The notes under the pieces were generated by a model that made no database searches, was not told where the DNA came from, and was given only the letters and a program-made list of their open reading frames with translations. DNA of 64,000 nt from Chroococcus sp. FPU101 (lineage in GTDB: Bacteria > Cyanobacteriota > Cyanobacteriia > Cyanobacteriales > Microcystaceae). Location: assembly GCF_017312365.1 (NCBI RefSeq), contig NZ_BLJI01000005.1, forward strand, positions 124,001 to 188,000, given 5' to 3'. The position numbers were made by a program, and so were the translations under genes. This document shows, piece after piece, positions 19,231 to 29,914 of the stretch (positions are counted from its first letter, which is position 1; the number at the start of each line of letters is the position of its first letter).

Positions 19231-20106
19231 TTAATCTAAACGGTGTCCAGTCATTTCCACAAAAATATCTTCTAAATTGGACGCTCGACTCATCACACCT
19301 GTTTTATCGACAAGAGTTTCTAAATACAAATTCGCTTGCTCCAAAGTAGGAAAAAACTTGTAATCTAAATGATCTTCTACTTGTTTAATCACTAAACCTT
19401 CGCCATATTTATGACGAAAATCAGTCAGGGTTCCTAATTTGATCAATTTTCCGCTATCCATAATACCGATCCTACCCTGTTTTCCCGTTCCTTGCTCACC
19501 ACACAAGAATTCAACTTCTTCCATGTAATGAGTAGTTAATAATATGGTCATTCCCTGACGATTTAAGTCTCGAATGACTTCCCACAAACGACGGCGGTTC
19601 TGTGGGTCTAAACCGACGGTAGGCTCATCTAGAAAGAGAATTCGCGGTTGATGTAATAAAGCACGAGCAATTTGTAACCGTCGCTTCATCCCACCTGAAA
19701 GGGTTTTTGCTAATACGTCTTTGCGATCGATTAAACTCATATAATCAAGCCACTGATCGATTAAGGATTGTCGCTGGCTATTAGGGATATGGTGCATTCG
19801 TCCATGAAATTCCATATTCTCCCAAACCGTCAGTTCACCATCAATACTGATTTGTTGTAATACAACACCTATATTACGTTTTACCTGATCACGATGACGA
19901 TGAATATCATACCCTGCGACTTGAATCTGTCCTTGTGACGGTTGGGTTAGAGTAATCATCATCCGAATGGTGGTTGATTTTCCCGCACCATTGGGCCCGA
20001 GTAAACCAAAAATTTCTCCCTCTTCAATATCAAAAGAAAGATTATCAACCACTGGAACTTGATTATAAAGCTTGTATACGTTTTGAACGGAAATCGCCGC
20101 AACCAT
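19231..20106 (-). CDS. ABC transporter ATP-binding protein (DrrA/CcmA type)
   Basis: I chose ATG at 20106 (MVAAISVQN); the GTG at 20130 is possible. About 291 aa. Motifs: Walker A GPNGAGKST, Q-loop LQQISID, signature LSGGMKRRL, Walker B ILFLDEPTVGL and the H-loop TTHYM. The C-terminal extension (LEDIFVEMTGHRLD) is typical of the DrrA/NodI-like subfamily, which pairs with ABC-2 permeases to export drugs, lipids or polysaccharides. No permease gene lies next to it, so its partner must be elsewhere. The downstream neighbour is scpB. Confidence 0.92.
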   Translation of the reverse strand: MVAAISVQNVYKLYNQVPVVDNLSFDIEEGEIFGLLGPNGAGKSTTIRMMITLTQPSQGQIQVAGYDIHRHRDQVKRNIGVVLQQISIDGELTVWENMEFHGRMHHIPNSQRQSLIDQWLDYMSLIDRKDVLAKTLSGGMKRRLQIARALLHQPRILFLDEPTVGLDPQNRRRLWEVIRDLNRQGMTILLTTHYMEEVEFLCGEQGTGKQGRIGIMDSGKLIKLGTLTDFRHKYGEGLVIKQVEDHLDYKFFPTLEQANLYLETLVDKTGVMSRASNLEDIFVEMTGHRLD

Positions 20107-20167
20107 TATTCTTTTGTTACAAAAATTCACTATTTCTCTAGTCTATCCCAAATCCCTAAATAATTGA

Positions 20168-20193
20168 TAGAGACGAGCCATGACGCGTCTCTA
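20168..20193. repeat. Dispersed palindrome TAGAGACG...CGTCTCTA
   Basis: Perfect 8-bp arms TAGAGACG and CGTCTCTA around a 10-base centre. This is a common class of cyanobacterial interspersed palindrome. It lies in the 354-base gap 20107-20460, which otherwise contains a weak 9-bp hairpin near 20215 and the terminator at 20376. Confidence 0.6.
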
Positions 20194-20375
20194 CGATCAC
20201 CCAAAAAGGCAAAAGACCCTAGAGGAATTTTCCTAGAGTCTGTCTTCAAATTGGGTGGTTTTTTAGAGAGCTTAATCTTTAATCTCTTATAAGATAAACC
20301 CAGAATTAAATTAAGTTGGTGACGTAACTCACTCAATATTGTTGATATTCTTCACACGTTGAATGATTCAGCGAT

Positions 20376-20403
20376 GAAAAACCCCAACACTTAAAGGCTG
20401 GGG
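20376..20403 (-). terminator. Rho-independent terminator of the DUF4912 gene
   Basis: On the minus strand CCCCAGC pairs with GTTGGGG (one G-U) around an 8-base loop and is followed by TTTTT. It lies 57 bases after the DUF4912 stop codon. Confidence 0.7.
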
Positions 20404-20460
20404 ATTCTATGATTTTTGTAAATCTATATTTTATTTGACAAATTAATGATTTTATGTATT

Positions 20461-21741
20461 TCAGGAAAGCCATTCTAAAACAGCTTCATCTTTAGTGTTA
20501 GTGTTGCGCGAAGGAGTTTCACGGTTGAACTTCATGTGGATTGAGCGAGTTTGTTCGCCATCTACTGCAACTGCCATAATCGGATAATCGATTAAACCGT
20601 CTTGGAAAGACATTTGGAAACGGAAGGTACCATCAGAATTAAGTTTAATCGGACGACCGCCAATTGTTACCGTAGCATCGGGTTCTGTCGCACCATAAAC
20701 GATTAATTCTGCATCAGCTACTAACCAGAATTTCCGAGGACGTGTGGGAATTGCCGAAGCCGAGAAACCAACACCCGACATCATGCCGACGCCCGAATAA
20801 CTTAGCTCACCCGAAACAGTAGGAACAGCCCACATACCAACGCCCGAGGGGAAGACGTAGGAACTGAGAACCTCTTGGGGTAGTGCCGATGATGGAACTT
20901 GTTGCATCGAACCAAACAGAGAACCTGCAATCCTTTGTGCTTCAACTCCTTGAGCCATTGCAAAGAGATTATCATAAAGCGGATTAGCCATATCTGCTGG
21001 TGTCGGTGCCGTGTAGCTTTGTTGACGCTTACTGGGGGGAACAAGTTCGTAAATGGTTTTGCTAACGAGTTCTTCTTGCCAGTTGACGGTTACAAAAACA
21101 TCTTCAATCCAATCAGAGGGATAAACTGGAGGAATACGAACGGGTGTTGAGCGTCCTAAAATCAGCCAACGACCATCAGCACAACGATAACCGATATCGA
21201 TGACATAATCACGATCGCTCACAGGGATCGGCATATACCATTCTCTAGCCATTTCATCACAGAGATATTCTTGAACACTGTGAGGGCTTTGATATTCTAA
21301 GCTAACATCGGTTACATCATACAGACGTAAAGCCAGTTGTTGACCGCCTTGACGACGTAGATCTTCTTTATGATTATTTGGGATATCCCAGTAAGCATAA
21401 GCCCATTGGGGATCTCTAGGCATCAAAACGATACGGCTTTCTCCATATCCTCTGGGCAAATCTCCTAGCCCTTCATCAACTGTCGCTAAAGAACTTCCGA
21501 TTTCATCATTTTGACCTAACTCAAACTTCGATGCTTCCACTTTTTGCTCCTCTTGAATCGTATCTGTATAAGTTGGGCTAATCATGGGACTCAGCGTTCC
21601 CTGCATTTTCATAGCTTGAAGTACAGCTTCTAGTAATTGCGATTTCCGCATTCTGCTGTAACGAGAGATATTGTATTGACTCGCAACTCGACGCAGTTGC
21701 CGTAAAGTCATTTCATCTAAAGTTGGGCGTTCTTGTGCCAT
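20461..21741 (-). CDS. DUF4912 protein with N-terminal Rho/SAP-like helix domain, 426 aa
   Basis: The first 45 residues (LDEMTLRQLRRVASQYNISRYSRMRKSQLLEAVL) match the Rho N-terminal/SAP-type helix-extended-loop-helix fold, suggesting nucleic-acid contact. The centre (RIVLMPRDPQWAYAYWDIP to WLILGRSTPVRIPP) is the DUF4912 domain. The C-terminal part contains a beta-sandwich-like segment (ELIVYGATEPDATVTIGGRPIKL). The family is widespread in cyanobacteria without an assigned function. It has its own terminator (20376-20403). The 390 bases upstream to ndhH hold the divergent promoters. Confidence 0.85.
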   Translation of the reverse strand: MAQERPTLDEMTLRQLRRVASQYNISRYSRMRKSQLLEAVLQAMKMQGTLSPMISPTYTDTIQEEQKVEASKFELGQNDEIGSSLATVDEGLGDLPRGYGESRIVLMPRDPQWAYAYWDIPNNHKEDLRRQGGQQLALRLYDVTDVSLEYQSPHSVQEYLCDEMAREWYMPIPVSDRDYVIDIGYRCADGRWLILGRSTPVRIPPVYPSDWIEDVFVTVNWQEELVSKTIYELVPPSKRQQSYTAPTPADMANPLYDNLFAMAQGVEAQRIAGSLFGSMQQVPSSALPQEVLSSYVFPSGVGMWAVPTVSGELSYSGVGMMSGVGFSASAIPTRPRKFWLVADAELIVYGATEPDATVTIGGRPIKLNSDGTFRFQMSFQDGLIDYPIMAVAVDGEQTRSIHMKFNRETPSRNTNTKDEAVLEWLS

Positions 21742-22131
21742 TTGTACGTAAACTCTCCGATTCTCGCGTTCAGGGCGTCATCTACTCCTGTCAAAAGTAG
21801 GTCATTTTGATCACACCAGATCAGATGCCTTGCTGTTGTTTTTCCATTCAGTAGGTTTTTACACTCACTGGGATCAGGAATTACTCTTTATGTAACAAAA
21901 CTTTTCCCCTAATGGTCAAGGGGTTAAAAGCTTAATTTATCGGCAATTCACGAGTTTAATAGCCACACGGGGATCAATATGTCATGATTTCATAACAAAA
22001 CTGATGTGACGGAGATCAATTGTTTAAACTCAGAAATTCTATGGACAAGACGATGATCTATCACAAACTTGTTGGTAAAGTTTCTTATAATATTCTTGAC
22101 TAAGGCAATAAGGGAACACTTGCAAGCTGAT

Positions 22132-23325
22132 ATGGCAAACACGGCAAAAATTGAAACTAGAACAGAACCCATGGTACTTAACATGGGGCCGCATCATCCC
22201 TCAATGCACGGGGTTTTGCGCTTAATCGTCACTCTTGATGGTGAGGATGTGATTGATTGTGAACCCGTCATTGGTTATTTACATCGTGGGATGGAAAAAA
22301 TCGCCGAAAGTCGAACAACTGTGATGTATGTCCCCTATGTTAGCCGTTGGGACTATGCAGCAGGGATGTTTAACGAGGCAATTACGGTTAATGCACCCGA
22401 AAAGTTAGCGAATATTCCAGTACCGAAGCGGGCGCAGTATATTCGAGTGATTATGCTCGAATTAAACCGTATTGCGAATCATCTACTGTGGTTAGGCCCC
22501 TTTATGGCAGACGTTGGCGCGCAAACTCCCTTTTTCTACATTTTCCGCGAACGGGAACTGATTTACGATCTGTGGGAAGCTGCAACGGGCTATCGCATGG
22601 TAAATAATAACTATTTCCGTGTTGGTGGGGTAGCAGTTGATTTACCCTATGGATGGGTGGATAAATGTCTCGACTTCTGTGATTACTTTGAACCTAAAGT
22701 CGATGAATATGAAAAATTGATCACCAATAATCCGATTTTCCGTCGTCGTGTTGAAGGTGTCGGGACAATCACACGAGATGAAGCGATTAACTGGGGTTGT
22801 AGTGGGCCAATGTTACGGGCTTCTGGCGTGAAATGGGACTTACGCAAGGTTGATCGCTACGAATGTTATGATGAGTTAGACTGGGATGTTCAGTGGGAAA
22901 CGGCTGGAGATTGTTTTGCTCGTTATCTCGTTCGGGTTCGGGAAATGCGCGAATCGGTCAAAATCATCCGACAAGCCATCAAAGCTTTACCTGGTGGACC
23001 TTATGAGAATTTAGAAGCCAAGCGGTTAGCAGAAGGCAAAAAATCGGAATGGAATGGCCCAGACTATCAGTACATTGCTAAAAAAGTTCCGCCAACTTTT
23101 AAGATTCCTAAAGGTGAACATTATGTACGCCTAGAAAGTGGTAAAGGCGAACTTGGGATTTTTATCATTGGTAATGATGATCTGTTCCCTTGGCGTTGGA
23201 AAATTCGCGCCGCCGACTTTAATAATCTGCAAATTTTACCTCACCTTTTAAAAGGCGTAAAAGTAGCCGATATTATGGCGATTTTAGGCAGTATTGATAT
23301 CATTATGGGTTCGGTTGATCGATAA
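22132..23325 (+). CDS. ndhH: NAD(P)H-quinone oxidoreductase subunit H
   Basis: The 49-kDa-type core subunit of NDH-1 in the thylakoid membrane, used in cyclic electron flow and respiration. I start at ATG 22132 ([27 protein letters not shown]), giving 397 aa, the usual length; the ATG at 22069 would add a non-conserved leader. Conserved [13 protein letters not shown], the [12 protein letters not shown] segment and the terminal GSVDR are present. A TATAAT at 22086-22091 may be the -10 element, but no good -35 is spaced for it. Its last 23 bases overlap the 3' end of the convergent GH10-like gene. No other ndh gene is adjacent. Confidence 0.97.
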   Translation: MANTAKIETRTEPMVLNMGPHHPSMHGVLRLIVTLDGEDVIDCEPVIGYLHRGMEKIAESRTTVMYVPYVSRWDYAAGMFNEAITVNAPEKLANIPVPKRAQYIRVIMLELNRIANHLLWLGPFMADVGAQTPFFYIFRERELIYDLWEAATGYRMVNNNYFRVGGVAVDLPYGWVDKCLDFCDYFEPKVDEYEKLITNNPIFRRRVEGVGTITRDEAINWGCSGPMLRASGVKWDLRKVDRYECYDELDWDVQWETAGDCFARYLVRVREMRESVKIIRQAIKALPGGPYENLEAKRLAEGKKSEWNGPDYQYIAKKVPPTFKIPKGEHYVRLESGKGELGIFIIGNDDLFPWRWKIRAADFNNLQILPHLLKGVKVADIMAILGSIDIIMGSVDR

Positions 23326-26116
23326 TTTTATTAGGGATTGGATTTACTTCCATTCCCTTAAAATTCTTGTTTTGCTCCCTCAGCGTTTTTTGAGTTAAGC
23401 GATCGCCATAAACTAATAAGCGTTCGATCGCATCAATCCGATTTTGCCAAACTTGGACTTGATAAGCATTTTGTTGCTGATGTTCACTCATCCAACTCTC
23501 CATAGAAGCGCGAAACTTTTTAAGAGTGCTTTGAGCATAAGCTAAATTAGCAGGTGAGGGATTTTGAGCTAATTGATTTAAGGTTCCAGCCAAATAATCC
23601 GCCTGTTGACTCCAATATTTTAGAGTCCCTTCATTCATCGCTAATTGCTGATTAACGATTAAAAAACTCCACTCTTTTTGTAAAGCTTGAAAACGAAGGG
23701 CTGCTGCTTGGAACGGTTGACGATAGGGAAGGGGTTCGGGGTTTTGAGGAGAAATAGCCCCCTGAGTCCGATTTAAAATACCCTCTAAATTGGGGGTTAA
23801 ATTTTCGGCAGCAAAAAGCGCAAAACCTGTGGTTGGCATATTACGGAGTAGTTGCATCTGATCGACGGTTACTGGATCAGGCACTTTGAGTAAGCGAATA
23901 CCTGGAATAATTAAACTAGCACCCGCCGTCATCGGTTCATACAGCAATTGTGTTCGTTCTTCTAAATTTCCCGTATCCAGAGCATAGGTCATCAGACAAA
24001 TTAGATCAACCCAATCATTTTGTCCCCAAAGTTCCCAATTTTGTTGAAGTCTGTATAAACGTTCACGTTGGGGTAGGGGAAAAACCGCCGCCGAAATCAC
24101 AAGATTAGGTTTAATTTGTTTTAAACGAGTTGAAGCGATCGCCACAAAATTAGTTACCTGTTGCGCCCGAAAACTTGTCCAAGAATTCCATAATGGACTA
24201 TTGGGATCAAGATCAATCGGATCAACTCCCGTTTCTTGTTTAAACAGCCATCTTGAAGAATTACTATAGCCAAAGGTTTCATTCGCTTGTGGTGCTTGAA
24301 AGGGATAGCGAATATAGTCAAACTGCACCCCATCAACATCATAGTTTCTTACAATTTCTTCTAGGAGCGATAAAAGATATTGCTGTACTTCGGGATTAGC
24401 GGGATCATAAAATGCTTTTTTATAGTCTCGTCCGTAGTCAAAGGGATCGCCCTCTTTATTCGTAATAGCCCAGTCGGGATGAAGCGACAACACTGGGCCT
24501 AAATAGTTTTTCGGTTGTCCCATCACTTCATTATGACGTTGATTAGCAGCCGCGAAAATCCATGTCCAGGCGTGAATTTCCATCCCTCTTTCGTGAGCAA
24601 GTTTAACAGCAGCTTTTAGAGGGTCCCAACCTTGAGTTAAAGGATTTTGTTCTGGAGCGATCGCACTCGGATAAATCGGGTAACTTGCATTAATCGTCTC
24701 AAAAAAAACGACGTTAATTCCAGCAAAAGCCATGCGATCAAATATTTTAGCTAAATCTGCTTCTGATTTTGCTTGTACGATCGTTCCTCGATCTAACCAC
24801 ATCGCCCGTATTTCGGGTTGTGCAAACTGGCGATCGGTTGGATAATTATCCCAGAGTGTTCGTCGTGCATTTAACCAAAGTTCTCTAGCTTGTTCATATT
24901 GTTTCGCCTCAACAAGTTGCTGAAAATTGACAAGGGTTTCTTTAGCTTGTTGCACAATTTTTGATGAATGATGATCCCTTGATGTACTGAGATCTGTATT
25001 ATTTTGTTGTGAAGTTTCAATAATTTTTCTTGACGATAAATCCAAATTACTGTTACTCGCGTTGGCTGCTAGTAATGTACTTTCATAACGAGAAATTAGA
25101 TCACTCAACTCATCGCTCATTTCAGTAACTTGTTGCTTGGTAAAGCCTTGAGGTTGAGCAGGTTCAAGAAGTCTAACCTGTTCTTGAGGTTGTGGTTCTG
25201 TTACGGTCTGGTTTACGAGTGTTTGTGGCTTTTTCGCTGTAGGTGACGCTGTAACAGCAGGTTTTGTATTTCGAGCAATATTAGAGTTTTCTTGACAGGG
25301 GACTGCTTGTAACATGGCGTTTACTTCTGGGGTGACACCATGACGCGAGAGAGCCGCCCTTAACCAAGCTGAGTCAAGACTTTCAGGAGAAACTCCATCA
25401 ACACCCCAACGCCACCCCAAATAAGTAGCTTTGCGGGTGCCAACGACAGCAGGGGGTTTACCTTTGGATAACCAAATTGCTAAAGTTTGGCTGTTTACAC
25501 CAGTAGGAATAATGACACCACCTGTGAGAGTATTCGATAAACTACGTGGATTAGAAAAATTAGTTTGTCCAGACTCATTAAGCTTAAGAGTAGCCGCCGA
25601 ACTATTGGCAAAACCCCAATAAGCACCGAAAATCGATTTTAATTTTGTCCGAATTTCAGGCTGAGACAGATTTCCGGTTGGCCCTGTAACAATTACCTGC
25701 CCCCCGCGACTCATCCATTGTTGAAGTGCGCTCGCCTGTGAACCATTAATATTTTCGACATTAGGCAAAAACAAAACCTTAAAGTTATTAAGATCCTTTT
25801 CTTCTTGCCAATTTACCGTATCTAGAATACAGTAACTAACCCCAACAGACTGCAAGCGTTCTGTGATTGTTGACCATTGTTTCACATTTTCTTGACTTCT
25901 GACGACTCCAACAGGAATACCCAGAGCAAGTACAGGTTTTTGCAAAAATTTAAAGGGGCAAAGTGTTAAACAAAAAGTGAGAAAGTGGACAGAAAATAAA
26001 TTGGCTTTTCTAATTTTTTTCAATTTCGACTTTGACACAAACTTTTTCCTCACCTTGTTTCGCAACCTGTCAAAAATATAATAGCCGTTTATTTTAATAC
26101 AGGAAACTTTTTTCAT
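23303..26116 (-). CDS. Secreted glycoside hydrolase family 10-like (GHL10/DUF187) protein, 937 aa
   Basis: N-terminal basic region and one hydrophobic segment ([16 protein letters not shown]) suggest a signal anchor. The exact start is uncertain, since no clear Shine-Dalgarno is seen and a GTG about 20 codons in is also possible. Residues about 65-260 form an amidotransferase-like alpha/beta domain (IPVGVVRS... [13 protein letters not shown]). A Gln/Ser-rich linker follows, then the GHL10 TIM barrel ([47 protein letters not shown]). The tail is helical, possibly coiled-coil. The family probably acts on surface polysaccharide. It overlaps the end of ndhH by 23 bases, tail to tail. Confidence 0.88.
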   Translation of the reverse strand: MKKVSCIKINGYYIFDRLRNKVRKKFVSKSKLKKIRKANLFSVHFLTFCLTLCPFKFLQKPVLALGIPVGVVRSQENVKQWSTITERLQSVGVSYCILDTVNWQEEKDLNNFKVLFLPNVENINGSQASALQQWMSRGGQVIVTGPTGNLSQPEIRTKLKSIFGAYWGFANSSAATLKLNESGQTNFSNPRSLSNTLTGGVIIPTGVNSQTLAIWLSKGKPPAVVGTRKATYLGWRWGVDGVSPESLDSAWLRAALSRHGVTPEVNAMLQAVPCQENSNIARNTKPAVTASPTAKKPQTLVNQTVTEPQPQEQVRLLEPAQPQGFTKQQVTEMSDELSDLISRYESTLLAANASNSNLDLSSRKIIETSQQNNTDLSTSRDHHSSKIVQQAKETLVNFQQLVEAKQYEQARELWLNARRTLWDNYPTDRQFAQPEIRAMWLDRGTIVQAKSEADLAKIFDRMAFAGINVVFFETINASYPIYPSAIAPEQNPLTQGWDPLKAAVKLAHERGMEIHAWTWIFAAANQRHNEVMGQPKNYLGPVLSLHPDWAITNKEGDPFDYGRDYKKAFYDPANPEVQQYLLSLLEEIVRNYDVDGVQFDYIRYPFQAPQANETFGYSNSSRWLFKQETGVDPIDLDPNSPLWNSWTSFRAQQVTNFVAIASTRLKQIKPNLVISAAVFPLPQRERLYRLQQNWELWGQNDWVDLICLMTYALDTGNLEERTQLLYEPMTAGASLIIPGIRLLKVPDPVTVDQMQLLRNMPTTGFALFAAENLTPNLEGILNRTQGAISPQNPEPLPYRQPFQAAALRFQALQKEWSFLIVNQQLAMNEGTLKYWSQQADYLAGTLNQLAQNPSPANLAYAQSTLKKFRASMESWMSEHQQQNAYQVQVWQNRIDAIERLLVYGDRLTQKTLREQNKNFKGMEVNPIPNKIIDQPNP

Positions 26117-26142
26117 AAACGGATTAAGATGTAGCTAAACAA

Positions 26143-29025
26143 TTAGATCGGAAAACGCTTCATCGCTGTAATTGCTGTTCTCGCATTTTCTCTAAGATTT
26201 GCTGGTATTCCTTGGATTTGGGGAATTTGCCAGAGTAAATCAACGGTACGTCGCAACAGACGCACTAGATCACCTTCATCCAGATTTGTATTTTCACAAA
26301 TTTCTTGCCATTGACTGCCCTGTGTCCACTGAGCTACCAAACCTAATAACTGATTTTCTAACCAAACTGGGATTGTAATTTCATAGCGAGTTTGAGCTTG
26401 ATAAAGTTGACGGCGAATTTCTCGTAAACTGACTGGGTTGGGTTCAGTGCGGCGAAATGTTTCTAAAACTTCTGCGGGTGCGGGATAATTACACCAAGTA
26501 TCAGGGCGTAATGGTTCTGTAATCACAGCACTCATGGCAGCCGCTAAATCATGAGGTTCTAAATGATCGAGTTGCCCCGACATCAGGGCTAAACCTAACC
26601 AAAGCTCATTTTCACCGCGAATCGTTGCTGCGGCTTTGCCTAATTCGGTCGGGTGATAACCGTCTAAAGCGTTAAATTCTCGTAAAATTTCAATCAAATT
26701 AAGAAATTCTTCCCAATAATAAGATTTACGAGACTGCTGTTTTTGTAATTGAATTTGGCTTTTGTGGAGTTGTTCGCGCAAACTAAGACGATGATAAAAC
26801 AATTTCAGCAATCGGCCAGGGTTTTTCCGTTGATTGATTGGATGTTCGTTTAGTTGTGTTTCGACTTGAGCAATTCGTTGCGCTTGTTCTATAAGTTCGA
26901 CAGGTGTTTCTATAGGACGAGCATAAGCTTCAATTTTTTGACTAATTTGGGCTGTTTCTTCATCCCCTTTGCGGTTACCCCCCAGTTGTTTAAAGTCTAA
27001 CTGAGAATAGGACAAATGATCTAATGCACGAATTGGCACAGAACCAGAATTAATCGCAGTGACATCGCCATAGGGTGCAAGATACCAACGGTTATCCTCC
27101 CCTAAACAGACTAAATCAGGGGCTTGCCCTGCTCCTGAGACGGTGCAAACAAAAATGGATCGAATCGGGTCACTGACTTTAATATACTTGCCTTTGAGAT
27201 GCAAAATTTGACCTGGTGCTATCTGAGGAAGTTTGCTAATAATTTCCTGTTTAGTCTGGTTAGTCACTTGCTGTTCTAAGATTTTGAACAGACGTTCTTC
27301 TTCTCTGAGGCGTTCTTTTAGCTTTTGATAACTGATCACCTGTGTCTGTTCGACTCCCGCTAATTCGATATCCAGTTTAGCAAGTTCAGTGGTAAGAGTT
27401 GCGATCGCTTGTTTATCTGGAGTCAGTCTGAGTCGGGCTAAATATTCCGCGAAACTTCTTTCTAATAAATCTTTCGCCTCTTCTAAAGAATGTTTTTGCA
27501 GTAGGTTTAACACCATCCCATAAGAGGGTGTAAAACAACTTTGTAAAGGTTCGGGTTTAGCAGTAGCCAAAAAAGCGGCTTCTTTTGCTCCTTCAAAGGG
27601 AGTTTGTACGGTAACGACATGGCCTACTTCATCCATACCCCTACGTCCTGCGCGCCCTGCAATTTGCACAAATTCTGAGGGGGTCAACATACTATGACCG
27701 TCATCGGTTCGCTTAGAAAGGGCTGAAATTACCGTTGTTCGCGCTGGCATATTAATTCCCGCCGAAAGGGTTGCCGTAGCGAAAACAACTTTAATTAAGC
27801 CCACCTCAAACAATTGTTCTACTAATTCTTTCCAAAGCGGTAAAATTCCCGCATGATGGGCGGCAATGCCTCGCGTTAGGGGTTCAAGTTGATCGAGTCT
27901 AATGAGTTGAGACACTTCGGCTAAAAATTGCCACAAAGTTAGTGCGACCGAAGAATTTAAGAGTAAAAAGTCAAGCAGTCGCTCTTCTGCTTGGGGCTGA
28001 TTTGCTAAAAAGGCGGCTAATTTCTCGTATAATTTCGGATTTTCGGGTTCAAACCATTGTAATAAGGCTTCTTGTAGCGGTAGATTTTCCGACAAAAAGA
28101 AGACTAAAAGGCGATAATGAATGGCTCTGGTTTCAGCTTCATTAACCAGTGTGATCCCTTTTAATTCTCGCATCGCCTGATCACAACCCCGACGACTAAA
28201 AATCACGTAAATGGCAGGCAACATATCTTTAGCGCGAAGTTGTTCAACGACCATCGAGATATTAGGACAGTCTTCTCGTTTGTTGCGTCGTCTTTTGCCG
28301 TTATTGCCTTTTTCTTTTAGACGTGGATTAATCTTACTTTGTTTACCATCAAGTAGAGGGAATAGCCCTTCTTTGTTTGTAAAATAAAACCGCAGAGGAA
28401 CGGGTCGATAATCAGAGTTAATCAGTTCACAGGTGGAAATATGACGACCATTACCCGCAGCAACACGAACTTTGTTGATCCAGTCGGTGAGTTCTTCGGG
28501 GTTACCAACAGTAGCAGAAAGCGCGACCAGTTGAATAAATGGAGGACAATAAATAATCGATTCTTCCCAAACGGTACCACGTCCACGATCGCTAATGTAG
28601 TGGCATTCATCTAAAACGAGCGTTTCCACATTTTCGAGAGATGTCCCTACTTGACCAATGGGGGTTTCATAGAGCATATTCCGAAAAATCTCGGTTGTCA
28701 TGACGACTACTGCGGCATCAGGATTATAGACGGTATCGCCAGTAATTAAGCCGACTTCTTCAACACCTATTTTTTCTTGGAAATCTCGAAACTTTTGGTT
28801 AGATAAGGCTTTAAGAGGAGTTGTATAAAAAACTCTTTTTTTTCTAGCCAAGGCTCGATAAATCGCATATTCTCCAATCAGGGTTTTTCCTGAGCCTGTC
28901 GGAGCGCATACTACAACGGATTTGCCGCGATCTAGGGCGGAGATCGCCTGTTTTTGGAACTCATCTAGTTCAAAGGGAAAAATTAACTTTAGGTCTAACG
29001 GTACATTCGTTCCTAAATCATTCAC
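26143..29025 (-). CDS. Ski2/Mtr4-like superfamily 2 RNA helicase, 960 aa
   Basis: Walker A APTGSGKT at residues 41-48, DEVH-box variant DECH at 139-142, motif III LSATVGN, and the motif VI region QIAGRAGRRGMDEVGHVV. The C-terminal third (helical, ending LLRRTVDLLWQIPQIQ) matches the DSHCT domain of Mtr4/Ski2 proteins. A Lys/Arg insertion (EKGNNGKRRRNKREDCPN) lies between the RecA domains. Bacterial and plastid members are thought to unwind RNA during processing or decay. It starts 117 bases from the ComFB gene's stop on the same strand. Confidence 0.92.
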   Translation of the reverse strand: MNDLGTNVPLDLKLIFPFELDEFQKQAISALDRGKSVVVCAPTGSGKTLIGEYAIYRALARKKRVFYTTPLKALSNQKFRDFQEKIGVEEVGLITGDTVYNPDAAVVVMTTEIFRNMLYETPIGQVGTSLENVETLVLDECHYISDRGRGTVWEESIIYCPPFIQLVALSATVGNPEELTDWINKVRVAAGNGRHISTCELINSDYRPVPLRFYFTNKEGLFPLLDGKQSKINPRLKEKGNNGKRRRNKREDCPNISMVVEQLRAKDMLPAIYVIFSRRGCDQAMRELKGITLVNEAETRAIHYRLLVFFLSENLPLQEALLQWFEPENPKLYEKLAAFLANQPQAEERLLDFLLLNSSVALTLWQFLAEVSQLIRLDQLEPLTRGIAAHHAGILPLWKELVEQLFEVGLIKVVFATATLSAGINMPARTTVISALSKRTDDGHSMLTPSEFVQIAGRAGRRGMDEVGHVVTVQTPFEGAKEAAFLATAKPEPLQSCFTPSYGMVLNLLQKHSLEEAKDLLERSFAEYLARLRLTPDKQAIATLTTELAKLDIELAGVEQTQVISYQKLKERLREEERLFKILEQQVTNQTKQEIISKLPQIAPGQILHLKGKYIKVSDPIRSIFVCTVSGAGQAPDLVCLGEDNRWYLAPYGDVTAINSGSVPIRALDHLSYSQLDFKQLGGNRKGDEETAQISQKIEAYARPIETPVELIEQAQRIAQVETQLNEHPINQRKNPGRLLKLFYHRLSLREQLHKSQIQLQKQQSRKSYYWEEFLNLIEILREFNALDGYHPTELGKAAATIRGENELWLGLALMSGQLDHLEPHDLAAAMSAVITEPLRPDTWCNYPAPAEVLETFRRTEPNPVSLREIRRQLYQAQTRYEITIPVWLENQLLGLVAQWTQGSQWQEICENTNLDEGDLVRLLRRTVDLLWQIPQIQGIPANLRENARTAITAMKRFPI

Positions 29026-29132
29026 GTAATAGCAACACCGATATCGTTTATTTGATGTATTGGCTCTATTGTATCGAACGACTCCTGTTTACGGTGAGAA
29101 GATTGTGAAAATCTCTAAAAATGTATCTAATT

Positions 29133-29702
29133 TTACTGAAGTTTATCGCTAAAGATCTGGCAATCTTTAAAAGGTAATGTGGTTAAGCTCAATTGTTCCT
29201 CTTCTGAATCCATTAAAGTTATAGGGGATTCAATTGGTTGATAAGCTGTCCAAATGACACGATTTAAGGCTCGTCGCATGACACCTACTAAATTTTCCCA
29301 AGTGAGTTTTTCATAATTAGTTAATTCGCGTTCTTCTAAGAGTTTTTGTAATTCGTTTAAAGCCACTTTAGCCTTTTGAGAATTAGATTCTATTTCAGAT
29401 ATCAAGGGTGTTGAAGAACGAATCGGATCTCTTTGCACTGCTGCAATACCCTGTCTAACGGCTATTTTGATTTGTTCTTGATATTGTCTTTGTCCTAATA
29501 ATCTCTGTTGATTTTTTCCTTTTTCACTTGAAGCGTATAAAGGGGGCAAACGGTTTAGAGCAAAAGTAGCTACTTCAATCTGATTTAGATATTGAGCTAA
29601 TGAAGATGGATAGTGTTTAAGTTGCTTTTTGATTTCAGCATAGACTAACTCTTCTATAATATTTAAGTGTGTATGAGGCGGCTGATGATCAACTTTATTC
29701 AT
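29133..29702 (-). CDS. ComFB-family protein, 189 aa
   Basis: The opening (LNIIEELVYAEIKKQLKHYPSSLAQYLNQIEVATFALNRLPPLYASSEKGKNQQRL) is the late-competence ComFB domain: a helical fold with the ALNRLPPLY motif and a following Lys/Arg-Gln segment (GQRQYQEQIKIAVRQGI). Cyanobacterial proteins of this family have been reported as cyclic-dinucleotide receptors affecting motility, competence or cell size; whether this one binds is inference. The C-terminal 80 residues are helical and variable. No competence genes are adjacent. Confidence 0.82.
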   Translation of the reverse strand: MNKVDHQPPHTHLNIIEELVYAEIKKQLKHYPSSLAQYLNQIEVATFALNRLPPLYASSEKGKNQQRLLGQRQYQEQIKIAVRQGIAAVQRDPIRSSTPLISEIESNSQKAKVALNELQKLLEERELTNYEKLTWENLVGVMRRALNRVIWTAYQPIESPITLMDSEEEQLSLTTLPFKDCQIFSDKLQ

Positions 29703-29914
29703 TGCTCTGTACTCCGATATACCGCTTTAGCTGTTGGGTCTGAATTCTATAGATTTTTTGGAGTTTATAAGAGTGATTCTACTCTTGACTCCATCTTAAT
29801 TTATCGAACTATAGTAGAATTGTCGAGATCTTTTCGGTCAATTGATTGATAATTCATCAAATCTTTAAACAAACAAATCAAACTTTATAAAATCTTTATT
29901 TATGTCTAATTAAT

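Noticed and set aside
20130-20336. Minus-strand ORF of 68 aa upstream of the ABC ATPase
   Set aside because: It passes through a dispersed palindrome and a hairpin, and has no recognisable pattern.
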